Below are positions 32,991 to 39,424 of a stretch of 39,424 nt of DNA, one piece after another. The notes below the pieces were generated by a model. That model saw only the letters and a program-made list of their open reading frames with translations. It ran no database searches and was not told the DNA's origin. The DNA lies in NCBI GenBank assembly GCA_014874295.1, contig JACWAL010000035.1, positions 1 through 39,424 on the forward strand, in the 5' to 3' direction. Position numbers and translations under genes: made by a program. This stretch comes from Microcaldota archaeon (GTDB taxonomy: Archaea; Micrarchaeota; Micrarchaeia; Micrarchaeales; Micrarchaeaceae). How positions within the stretch are numbered: the first letter of the stretch is position 1; each line of letters starts with the position of its first letter.

Positions 32991-34280
32991 TCACCTGACG
33001 CTTATCTTGGATCCATCGACATATACTGTCTCATTCGCGTTGAGGCTGTCGTTCAGGCGTTCGAGTATGTCGCCGTAAACAAACTCCTGCAATGGAGGGC
33101 ACGACAGCATGCCCCTCCCTGTAAGGTAGATGCATTGCGACGTTGATTGCGCCGGAAGGGTCGAGTTGACGTAGGAATCGTATGCGCTGATGGCCTGCTG
33201 TATCGCAGACATCTGTGAATTGTCCACACCAGTGTTGTTGTAATAGGCTAGCATGCTCTCCACGTTGTTCAGGTACTGTTGGAACGTAGTGTAATAGCTC
33301 ATGTTGACCAGGCGCGCCGCATTCGAGCGAAGCACTGCAATGCTCTGCGCTGGATCGGGCCCATATGCGATGATGTTGCCATCGACTACGGCGTTGCCCG
33401 CTATGGCATTGCCAAGGTAGACGTACGAAGATGGTGCATGCGATGACAGGTTAGCGGTCAACATGGTCCCACCAACGTTCGTGACCAGCGATATGTTGTA
33501 GTACGGACTATATGAATAGTTGACCTTCTGCATGATCTTGCCGTTACCGGGGCCGTAGAAGCAGTAGGTCCTAGTAGTGCCGTACGCGCCGAAACAATAG
33601 TCATCGAATATGCGCACTTCCCACTTCGCGTCGCCGCACTGCATCTGTATGGGCCATAGCTGGTCCCAGAAGTTCATCATGGTGCAGCTCGACGATTGCG
33701 TTATGGCCCCCATGCTGACCGGACTTGACAACCCGTACAGCAGTGATTCGTTGCGGCGCGCTATATAAGCGCTGACCTGGCCGGACTGGTTGCGGACATA
33801 CTGCGATGCGCTGCCATTGACCGTGACGGTCATGCCATATGCATGCAGCGCTACTGTATTACTGCCGTTCACCGCAACTACGGCCACACTCACATTATGC
33901 TGGCCTACTGCAGTGAGCAGTATTGGTATGCTCAATATCGATGGGTTTCCCTGCCCTACATAGCTGTACTGTATGGCTCCTATTCCAGCCTCGCCCGCGG
34001 TGACATTGGATATCGCGAAGCCTGCAGGGAGGTATACGATTGCGTATGCACGGGCAGGCTGCATCAGATATGTAGTGGAAGGCACGTAGACTGAAAGCTG
34101 TGACGCAGTGTCGGTCGTTGCCATCATATTTGAGTAGTCCAAACCTGAAACGTTCCTGAGCGATGAATAGACCGGCGCCTCGCGCGATGCGAGGCCCGCA
34201 TAGAGGGATAAGATGGTGACAGCGAACGCTGAGACTGCCGCAAGCAGTATTATGAACTCCGTGCTGCTCTGACCCTTCAT
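32991..34280 (-). CDS. Class III prepilin-like protein, large
   Basis: 429 residues. N-terminus KGQSSTEFIILLAAV fits the archaeal class III signal, cleaved before Gln4 (GQSSTEF), followed by a hydrophobic helix to about 30. The exported domain is rich in Ser, Asn and Tyr with a few Cys. No family recognised for it. It is much larger than a normal pilin, so it may be an adhesin-type minor subunit. The start overlaps the upstream stop by 4 nt. Confidence 0.8.
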   Translation of the reverse strand: MKGQSSTEFIILLAAVSAFAVTILSLYAGLASREAPVYSSLRNVSGLDYSNMMATTDTASQLSVYVPSTTYLMQPARAYAIVYLPAGFAISNVTAGEAGIGAIQYSYVGQGNPSILSIPILLTAVGQHNVSVAVVAVNGSNTVALHAYGMTVTVNGSASQYVRNQSGQVSAYIARRNESLLYGLSSPVSMGAITQSSSCTMMNFWDQLWPIQMQCGDAKWEVRIFDDYCFGAYGTTRTYCFYGPGNGKIMQKVNYSYSPYYNISLVTNVGGTMLTANLSSHAPSSYVYLGNAIAGNAVVDGNIIAYGPDPAQSIAVLRSNAARLVNMSYYTTFQQYLNNVESMLAYYNNTGVDNSQMSAIQQAISAYDSYVNSTLPAQSTSQCIYLTGRGMLSCPPLQEFVYGDILERLNDSLNANETVYVDGSKISVR

Positions 34281-34564
34281 CCATTCACCGATACGGAGCG
34301 GAGCGCACCGCCGGAATCGACCAGCCTCACACCCGGCTTTGACACTGGATTCTGCACGTATGCGCCATGCAACACGGTGCCTGTCATCTGTGCGATGTAA
34401 AGCGCGGCCTGGATCGAGGAATTAGATGCTAGCGCACCGCCTGCTGAGGAGATTGCGCCATACAGCGATGAGCGCTCGGAAATGTATTGCGCTGCCATTA
34501 TGATGAGTGCGGACGAGACCAGCAGCAATGCGATGAGCAGGTCTACGCCTATTATGCACCGCAT
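34277..34564 (-). CDS. Small membrane protein with Asp-containing N-terminal helix
   Basis: 95 residues. The N-terminal helix is CIIGVDLLIALLLVSSALII with an Asp at position 8, resembling the helices of the proteins at 905-2656 and 2653-3195. The remainder is short and polar. No family recognised. It overlaps the next gene by 4 nt (ATGA). A minor pilin-like role is inferred from location. Confidence 0.65.
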   Translation of the reverse strand: MRCIIGVDLLIALLLVSSALIIMAAQYISERSSLYGAISSAGGALASNSSIQAALYIAQMTGTVLHGAYVQNPVSKPGVRLVDSGGALRSVSVNG

Positions 34565-34568
34565 TGGG

Positions 34569-34751
34569 TCACCTCAGCAGCGCCTCAAGACTGTTCACCG
34601 ACGCGTTCGCGCTGGCAAACGCACTTCCTTGTAGTGTCTCTATAGTAGGCGGCGCGCGCGCCAGCCCTGCATAGAGCCACGATGAGGCCAGGAGCAGCGA
34701 CAGCGATGACAGCAGATAGACCAGCAACATAAGTGAGATTTGCGCCTTCAT
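34569..34751 (-). CDS. Small pilin-like protein
   Basis: 60 residues from ATG 34751; the frame reaches 34820 but the upstream part runs into the previous gene. N-terminus KAQISLMLLVYLLSSLSLLL looks like a class III signal but lacks the Glu at position 5 after the Gln; the helix extends to about 32. It starts 4 nt after the stop of the 120-residue prepilin. Confidence 0.6.
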   Translation of the reverse strand: MKAQISLMLLVYLLSSLSLLLASSWLYAGLARAPPTIETLQGSAFASANASVNSLEALLR

Positions 34752-34755
34752 GCGT

Positions 34756-35118
34756 TCACCCAACCAGGTAACCTCCTGCGGACCTTTGCACAGTAATCCG
34801 CACAGTGCTGCCTTCCTCACTGCATAGCAGGCTACTGAACGAGACGTTTCCGTACAGCGGGAATGTCCCGTATCTGGTTGCTATACCATAACCCGATAGC
34901 GTGGAGTTGCATAGCCCATACGGCACCTTGGCTGTGAAACTGTACGAGGAATAACCCATCGCATAGTCTATCGCGGCCACGAAATCGCGGAACTGCGCGG
35001 CGCCCTCGCCATTCGTCATTGCCGAGTAGTACGGCAGGAAGAGCGAGAGCGAGAGCGCCAATGACGCTGCCGACACGGCGATGTAGGTCAGGAACTCCAC
35101 AGTCATCTGCGGCCTCAT
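34756..35118 (-). CDS. Class III prepilin-like protein
   Basis: 120 residues. N-terminus RPQMTVEFLTYIAVSAASLA carries the Q-x-x-x-E-F class III pattern followed by a hydrophobic helix. The exported part has YGLCNSTLSGYG and a Ser/Thr-rich end. No further family. It starts 1 nt after the stop of the 69-residue prepilin, so these are probably co-translated. Confidence 0.75.
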   Translation of the reverse strand: MRPQMTVEFLTYIAVSAASLALSLSLFLPYYSAMTNGEGAAQFRDFVAAIDYAMGYSSYSFTAKVPYGLCNSTLSGYGIATRYGTFPLYGNVSFSSLLCSEEGSTVRITVQRSAGGYLVG

Positions 35119-35119
35119 C

Positions 35120-35329
35120 TCACTTCACCATTGCGCTGAGGTTCCCAAGCTGCGAGCCGAGCTTCTGCGCCATCGTATTGCTGCCGTTGAAGAACTGGCT
35201 TGTCGCCGTCCCCTTCAACTGTACCATCATGGTCAGGGCTATCACGATTATGATGCTGACGGCAGACAGCATCATTATGTACTCTATCGAGCTCTGCACT
35301 TTCCTTGTCCTGCTTTTCTTGTCTCTCAT
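35120..35329 (-). CDS. Short class III prepilin (candidate major pilin)
   Basis: 69 residues from ATG 35329; the long open frame upstream overlaps the platform protein gene and is not used. Basic N-terminus RDKKSRTRK, then VQSSIEYIMMLSAVSIIIVI (Q-x-x-x-E-Y class III motif), then about 35 residues ending LGSQLGNLSAMVK. It is the first pilin after the platform genes, with a 14-nt gap. The very short exported part is like Flp/Tad pilins, so it is a good candidate for the main structural subunit. Confidence 0.75.
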   Translation of the reverse strand: MRDKKSRTRKVQSSIEYIMMLSAVSIIIVIALTMMVQLKGTATSQFFNGSNTMAQKLGSQLGNLSAMVK

Positions 35330-35343
35330 CGAATCACCTAGCG

Positions 35344-36084
35344 TCACATCATCAGCGAGCCTGCGGCCGCGACGATATTGAGCATGACCATGCCAGAGGA
35401 AGCCATCGCGATGGCGCCCGGAACCCTGTCCCCCTTCTGGAAGAACGCCGATATGACCGCGACCAGCGCGATGTACGCGGCAACGACCACAATGAACGGC
35501 AGCGTGGCAGCGGTGGTTGCCTGCGTGGGCAGCCCGATGTCCATTATGTTCCTGCACACACCAGCAAACGCGGGAAAGAAGGCGCAGTTCCCGGCCTGTA
35601 TGAGCGAGAGGGTGTTGCTGATGCCGCCGATGTGTCGCATCTTTAGCTCGCTCGCGTACCTCTGCCTTGATAGCAGCGATTTCAGCTGCGCGTCGATATT
35701 CGCCCCGTTGAGCACGGCGTCCCTTGCGAGGTGCATTGTAGAGAGCAGGCACGTCGGGTCATCGGCCAGCGGCAGCGGGACGTCTGACGCATCTCCCAGC
35801 GCCCAGCGCTTCACGGTGTCGACTACAGCCTGTTCGAACTTCAATCCCTTCGCAGCATCCATCGCTCTCTTGGAGAACGGAATGACCTCGCTGCTGGACA
35901 GCCTGGAGAGGAACTCCAATGAATCCCTCTCTTGCCTCGAGGATGCGAGTGCGCGCCCCCTTCTTGCCGAGACATAAAGGTATGAGGCGGGCAGAAGGAT
36001 CGGCAGCGATAGGTACGGCTGCACGAACGACACAACTAGTGCGGCGGCAAACATTGGGACAGACGCGGCTATTCTCTTATCCAT
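35344..36084 (-). CDS. Tad/Epd-like T2SSF platform membrane protein
   Basis: About 247 residues from ATG 36084 (GTG 36093 gives 249); its start overlaps the previous gene by 8 nt. Two hydrophobic segments at the N-terminus (about 9-43), a cytosolic helical domain with LSRLSSSEVIPFSKRAM to LKSLLSRQRYASELK, and two C-terminal transmembrane helices (ATLPFIVVVAAYIALVAV and a second). This is the T2SSF layout of TadB/TadC, PilC and FlaJ. It forms the inner-membrane platform with the shorter protein upstream. Confidence 0.8.
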   Translation of the reverse strand: MDKRIAASVPMFAAALVVSFVQPYLSLPILLPASYLYVSARRGRALASSRQERDSLEFLSRLSSSEVIPFSKRAMDAAKGLKFEQAVVDTVKRWALGDASDVPLPLADDPTCLLSTMHLARDAVLNGANIDAQLKSLLSRQRYASELKMRHIGGISNTLSLIQAGNCAFFPAFAGVCRNIMDIGLPTQATTAATLPFIVVVAAYIALVAVISAFFQKGDRVPGAIAMASSGMVMLNIVAAAGSLMM

Positions 36085-36601
36085 ATACCTCACTCATCTT
36101 CCTGCGCAGCAGCGCGTATACCAGCGGGAACACCATTATCAGTGCCATCGAGAATGCCGCGAACGACGCGGCAGAGCTGTAGAGCATCGAGTATCCCACG
36201 AAGCCGAAGAGCGCTAGGGACGGCAGTATCACGCTGGAGAGCAACGACAGCGTCATATACTTCTGCACCGACCCGAACCCAATCTCGAGCCGCAACCTGC
36301 CGGAATGCTCCACCTCATCAGAAAGCCTCAGCATCGCAGCCCTCGCGTCATCACAGCCGGATACCGCTTCCATGAGGCGGATCCTTAGCCCGCGGTCACG
36401 CAGTTTGGCGGCTGACATGGAAGTACGGAACGCGTCAGCTACGGGCACGCCCAGCTTCACGTTCGCGTAGGCTGTTGATACTGCATAGCGCAATGTGCTC
36501 CGCGATTCCGTCAAGGCAGCACTGCGAATTGCTTCCATCGATGTCGGGGCGCTGAGCGCGCACTCGCGCATCTTCTCTGCAAACACTTCGTCATCATCCA
36601 T
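36077..36601 (-). CDS. Short T2SSF-type platform protein
   Basis: 174 residues: a soluble helical domain (about 1-110, with STLRYAVSTAYANVKLGVPV and AFRTSMSAAKLRDRGL) followed by two hydrophobic segments (LSLLSSVILPSLALFGFVGY and FSMALIMVFPLVYALL). It lacks the N-terminal membrane pair of full T2SSF proteins. Together with the next gene it resembles an archaeal FlaJ/TadC protein split in two, or a TadB-TadC pair. The start abuts the ATPase stop. Confidence 0.75.
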   Translation of the reverse strand: MDDDEVFAEKMRECALSAPTSMEAIRSAALTESRSTLRYAVSTAYANVKLGVPVADAFRTSMSAAKLRDRGLRIRLMEAVSGCDDARAAMLRLSDEVEHSGRLRLEIGFGSVQKYMTLSLLSSVILPSLALFGFVGYSMLYSSAASFAAFSMALIMVFPLVYALLRRKMSEVYG

Positions 36602-38047
36602 TCAAGCACCGTAGCTTCGTATGTATTCCGTTACACTTGCATTGCTGTCTATCGATGCGAGGAACCTGGAGCGCCTCCTCAGCTCGGCCGCGGCCTTCTG
36701 CACCGTGATGAGATGCAAATCTGCGAACCTCTCCACGACCTTCAGCGTGGTCGCACTCGAGCGCAGGTTACTAAAATTGACCTGGGACATCGCGCACCCG
36801 ATGTCGCCCGTCCCCTCGGCAGGTATAGCATCCCTGGTTGCCCATCTATATTCCCACGCACTGGACAGGCTGCGCGACGCTCCGTCCTTACGCATGAACA
36901 GCGCCACGTCGAGCGCGCTTACGTTGCTCCTCTCGACCTCCATCGGCTTGGATGTGAGCCTGTCGAGCAGGCTGCGCGCGTCGCAGTTGCTGTGCATGGT
37001 GGCCATAAAGGGTATGCCCAGGTTGCCTGCCGCGAAGACGTCCCTCGCCTCCGGACCGCGGAGTTCTCCAAGTATTATTCTGTCTGGCCTTATGTGCAGC
37101 GCGTTCACCACCTGGTCGCGCAGCTCTGCTTTCGATCCGGCGCGGCCCTGCAGACCCACAAAGTTCGAGAGATCATGGTCCAGCCTGAGCTCGCTCACGT
37201 CCTCCTCCACCACGACGACGCGCTCGTGTCGGGGCAAAAACGAGAGCAGGGACATGAGCAGCGATGTCTTGCCTGAAGCGGGGGCTCCAGACACCATGAT
37301 GTTAAGCCCTGCATCGAGCGCCATCCACATGTAGGCCAGGGCATCGCTGGTCAGCGTTCCCGTAGAGAGCAGCTTCCTCATGTCAATCTTGTTCGAGCTG
37401 TTCAGCCTTATCGACACCGCCGCCCCTCCTGGGGCGTACGGCCTGAGCTGGGCGTGTACCCTCGACCCGTCCGCAAGCTGGGCATCTATTATTGGAGTAT
37501 CGGAGTTCAGCTCCCTCTCCGCGTCGGCGATGAGCCTGTTGAGCGCGGAGCGCATCGCCTGCTCGCTCCTGAAGGAGAGGTTAGTGCGGCAGAACCCCAG
37601 CCTCGAGTGATACACACATATGCGCGACGTCGGGCTGTTCACCACTATCTCCTCCATGTTCTCCTTGTCGTCCATCAGCATCGAGAATGGCCCGAACCCC
37701 GCTGTGTCGTGCGCGGCCATGTACGAGATCAGCTCCCTGTCCTGTACATCTTGCGGCAGCGAGGAAAGCGCCAAGGCGTACGCGTCCTTCACAGAGGCGC
37801 TGCTCCCAGGGGCGAGGTTGGAGACCACGGCGCGCTTGGCAGCCGCCATCATGGCCTCGTCTGAACTGGTCAGCACCCTGCCAACCGAATAGACGTTGCC
37901 GTCCTTCCCGCTACCGGCGGTAAAGAACCTCCCGCTGAACTCGGCGGCCGACGGCGCATCGCCCGAAACGCTGAACGACGCGGGCAGGCCTTCCCGAAAC
38001 GCCCTCGTGAACACCCTTCCAAACATCCTGCATCCAACCCGAGGCAC
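36602..38047 (-). CDS. TadA/GspE-like type IV pilus assembly ATPase
   Basis: 481 residues from GTG 38047, preceded at 3 nt by GAGGT; ATG 38026 would give 474. An N-terminal domain of about 230 residues is followed by the secretion ATPase core: Walker A GAPASGKT (254-261), Asp box VVVVEED (277-283), Walker B RIILGELRG (323-331) and His box FMATMHSN (347-354). This powers assembly of type IV-like pili. It is the first gene of the pilus operon; a TATA element (AGTATAAATATT) lies near 38094-38083. Confidence 0.92.
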   Translation of the reverse strand: MPRVGCRMFGRVFTRAFREGLPASFSVSGDAPSAAEFSGRFFTAGSGKDGNVYSVGRVLTSSDEAMMAAAKRAVVSNLAPGSSASVKDAYALALSSLPQDVQDRELISYMAAHDTAGFGPFSMLMDDKENMEEIVVNSPTSRICVYHSRLGFCRTNLSFRSEQAMRSALNRLIADAERELNSDTPIIDAQLADGSRVHAQLRPYAPGGAAVSIRLNSSNKIDMRKLLSTGTLTSDALAYMWMALDAGLNIMVSGAPASGKTSLLMSLLSFLPRHERVVVVEEDVSELRLDHDLSNFVGLQGRAGSKAELRDQVVNALHIRPDRIILGELRGPEARDVFAAGNLGIPFMATMHSNCDARSLLDRLTSKPMEVERSNVSALDVALFMRKDGASRSLSSAWEYRWATRDAIPAEGTGDIGCAMSQVNFSNLRSSATTLKVVERFADLHLITVQKAAAELRRRSRFLASIDSNASVTEYIRSYGA

Positions 38048-38195
38048 TTTACCTCACTGCCGATTCTTTTACTCAGATAAAATATTTATACTTTACTATA
38101 TCTCCATATATATAGCTTAAGAGGTCATCAATATCAGGCCACAAGGTTTAGCGCGGGATAATAAGGTTTATAAGGATTAACAGCTAAGCCTAAGT
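38048..38195. promoter_or_regulatory. Divergent promoter region: pilus operon and winged-helix gene
   Basis: Minus strand: AGTATAAATATT near 38094-38083, about 40 nt before GTG 38047, with GAGGT near the start. Plus strand: GTTTATAAGG (38164-38173) about 25 nt before ATG 38196. The regulator at 38196 is placed to act here. Confidence 0.55.
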
Positions 38196-38522
38196 ATGGC
38201 AAAGGGAGAGATAGAGAAGGACGAGATATGGAACTTCAGGAGGGTACTGAGCAGACCGAACTACGCGGTCATGGATCTGCTGTTCAAGAAGTCGCCTAGG
38301 ACCACAAGGGAACTGTACGCGCTTCTCGAGAAGAGGTTCACCAGGAAGACTCTCATCATAACCCTAAGGGAGCTTTCACTGGAGCTTAACGTCATACAGC
38401 CAACGCACATAAGGACCGACAAGGGCTATGGCCTGGGATACAGGCTTAACCCGAAGATGAAGGACGTTGTCAAGACCGTGGCGAAGCTCGCGAAGGTAAT
38501 GGACGGCGTTGTAAAGGAGTAA
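38196..38522 (+). CDS. Winged-helix DNA-binding protein
   Basis: 108 residues starting at a leaderless-type ATG (TATA at 38164-38173). A winged-helix fold is suggested by AVMDLLFKKSPRTTRELYALLEKR, FTRKTLIITLRELSLELNVI and RTDKGYGLGYRLNP. The PadR- or ArsR-like subclass is not clear. Divergent from the pilus operon and directly upstream of a LamG prepilin gene, so it is a candidate regulator of surface genes. Confidence 0.7.
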   Translation: MAKGEIEKDEIWNFRRVLSRPNYAVMDLLFKKSPRTTRELYALLEKRFTRKTLIITLRELSLELNVIQPTHIRTDKGYGLGYRLNPKMKDVVKTVAKLAKVMDGVVKE

Positions 38523-38591
38523 CCCCCAACAGGACCCCATTGTGGCCGTGCAGCCTATTTATACCTTTGTCTGATATAAGATAGGAGTCGC

Positions 38592-39424
38592 ATGCATCAC
38601 AAAGCTGATGATTGGGAAGGGGTGGCACCGCGCAGCGGGCGTATGGCTCAGTCCGCGATGGAGTACTTAATGACGTATGGATGGGCAATCCTGATTATCG
38701 CGGTCGTACTTGGCGCACTCTATTCCCTCGGAGTCTTCAACATGTCGGCGTACATGCCGAAGATAGGACCGGGAGCCTGCCACGTCTTCAGGCCTAACGG
38801 TCCCGGAACCTCGTGGAACGTCGCACTGACAGGCAGCTGTGCTGGTTACCTGCCACAGTACGTCGCGCAGTTCAACGGGCAAGGCACCACTTACGTGCAG
38901 GTTCCAGCTACATCAATCTCCACAAACCTCAATACGTCCAATGCTTTTTCTGTCTTCGCGTGGGTTTATATGACAGGATTTCCTGTAGTACAGGGCAGCA
39001 CCGGTTATCCCACCGTCTTGGGGGGCAGAGGCGACCAGTTAGGAATATATGAAGCATCTCCAACAGCCTTCAATGTGCGGCCTTGCCTTGCGGGTTGCTT
39101 ACTTAGCTCAAGCACGGCACCGCTAAACACATGGGTCATGATAGGATACTCTTATAGCGCTTCTTTAGGGAGCGTCGTGATCTACATAAACGGAAGAGTG
39201 GATAGTACCCCGTCTGTATCGGGAGGCATTCCGATAAACAGCACGTATTGCATAGGCAATACCAATACGGGCGCCGTTTGCGCGAACGTGTGGCCATTCC
39301 AGGGCTCCATCGCCAACGTCCAGATCTACAACGCTTCATTAACGGCAGACCAGGTTCAGTACCTCTACAAGGAGGGCATAGGCGGTGCACCGATCTACCT
39401 GCAGCGCCTTGTTGGGTGGTGGCC
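38592..39424 (+). CDS. Class III prepilin fused to a LamG domain, cut at the right edge
   Basis: 277 codons from ATG 38592, still open at the window end. An AGGAG Shine-Dalgarno at 4-5 nt decides the start (ATG 38643 is an alternative). The class III signal is RMAQSAMEYLMTYGWAIL, close to the prepilin at 8135-8620. A LamG domain follows at about 92-265 (FAWVYMTG, VIYINGRVDST, SIANVQIYNASLTADQ). It ends at VGWWP, where other LamG genes in this window continue with the N-G-N-A-N-D-Y-S linker. A TATA box (CTATTTATACC) lies at about 38553-38562. A surface adhesin is inferred. Confidence 0.85.
   Translation, partial: MHHKADDWEGVAPRSGRMAQSAMEYLMTYGWAILIIAVVLGALYSLGVFNMSAYMPKIGPGACHVFRPNGPGTSWNVALTGSCAGYLPQYVAQFNGQGTTYVQVPATSISTNLNTSNAFSVFAWVYMTGFPVVQGSTGYPTVLGGRGDQLGIYEASPTAFNVRPCLAGCLLSSSTAPLNTWVMIGYSYSASLGSVVIYINGRVDSTPSVSGGIPINSTYCIGNTNTGAVCANVWPFQGSIANVQIYNASLTADQVQYLYKEGIGGAPIYLQRLVGWW

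Noticed and set aside
1-39424. CRISPR array
   Set aside because: No regularly spaced identical repeats with unique spacers were seen; repeats are confined to LamG linkers and the AT-rich island.
1-39424. Circular molecule closed by joining the two edges
   Set aside because: The LamG genes at the two edges read outward in opposite directions, so they cannot form one continuous gene.

Overview
The window comes from an archaeon, most likely a small-genome DPANN-type lineage (a Micrarchaeota-like organism would fit; this is inference). The evidence is a histone-fold protein, a Hel308-type helicase, Hjc resolvase, archaeal-type S-adenosylmethionine synthetase, aIF5B, the Rpb4/RpoF-DUF655 gene pair, a Sec61-beta-like peptide, class III (type IV pilin-like) signal peptides, and TATA boxes about 25 nt upstream of start codons (leaderless-type promoters). 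Genes are dense, with many 1-8 nt overlaps.

Layout. (1) 1-5362, minus strand: an operon of four secreted or membrane proteins with pilin-like hydrophobic N-termini, three carrying LamG-type (concanavalin A-like) domains; the last runs off the left edge. (2) 5464-7793, plus: hel308 and a histone. (3) 7794-9531, minus: a MoxR AAA ATPase, a class III prepilin and a BofA-like membrane protein in one transcription unit. (4) 9621-11156, plus: rpoF, DUF655 and a GNAT acetyltransferase. (5) 11158-14225, minus: AdoMet synthetase and aIF5B. (6) 14285-15936: a left-handed beta-helix pseudogene, a short AT-rich island bounded by repeats, and an intact beta-helix protein. (7) 16076-22552: housekeeping genes (MIP18/DUF59, NDK, Nudix, Hjc, ArgRS, NAD(P)HX dehydratase, an AbrB-type regulator, a radical SAM protein of the SPL family, Sec61-beta). 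(8) 22612-27021: a four-helix membrane protein, Fic, a YchF-like GTPase and an APC permease. (9) 27100-28197: tRNA-Leu(CAG) followed by an AT-rich accessory cassette with a remnant of an AbiEii-like nucleotidyltransferase. (10) 28219-32250: LysRS, a TPR-AAA ATPase fusion, small proteins and tRNA-His. (11) 32300-38047, minus: a Tad/Epd-like pilus operon (TadA-like ATPase, two T2SSF platform proteins and seven small pilin-like proteins). (12) 38196-39424, plus: a winged-helix regulator and a class III prepilin with a LamG domain that runs off the right edge.

The main theme is the cell surface. One assembly ATPase and platform pair sits with at least six proteins bearing the Q-x-x-x-E class III prepilin motif, and with several more whose N-terminal helix carries an Asp or Glu in a comparable place. 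LamG domains are grafted onto these pilin-like anchors. The window starts inside a 128-bp sequence that recurs exactly at 1800-1927 and stops as it enters the matching motif of another LamG gene, so both ends probably reflect a repeat family. No prepilin peptidase is encoded here.
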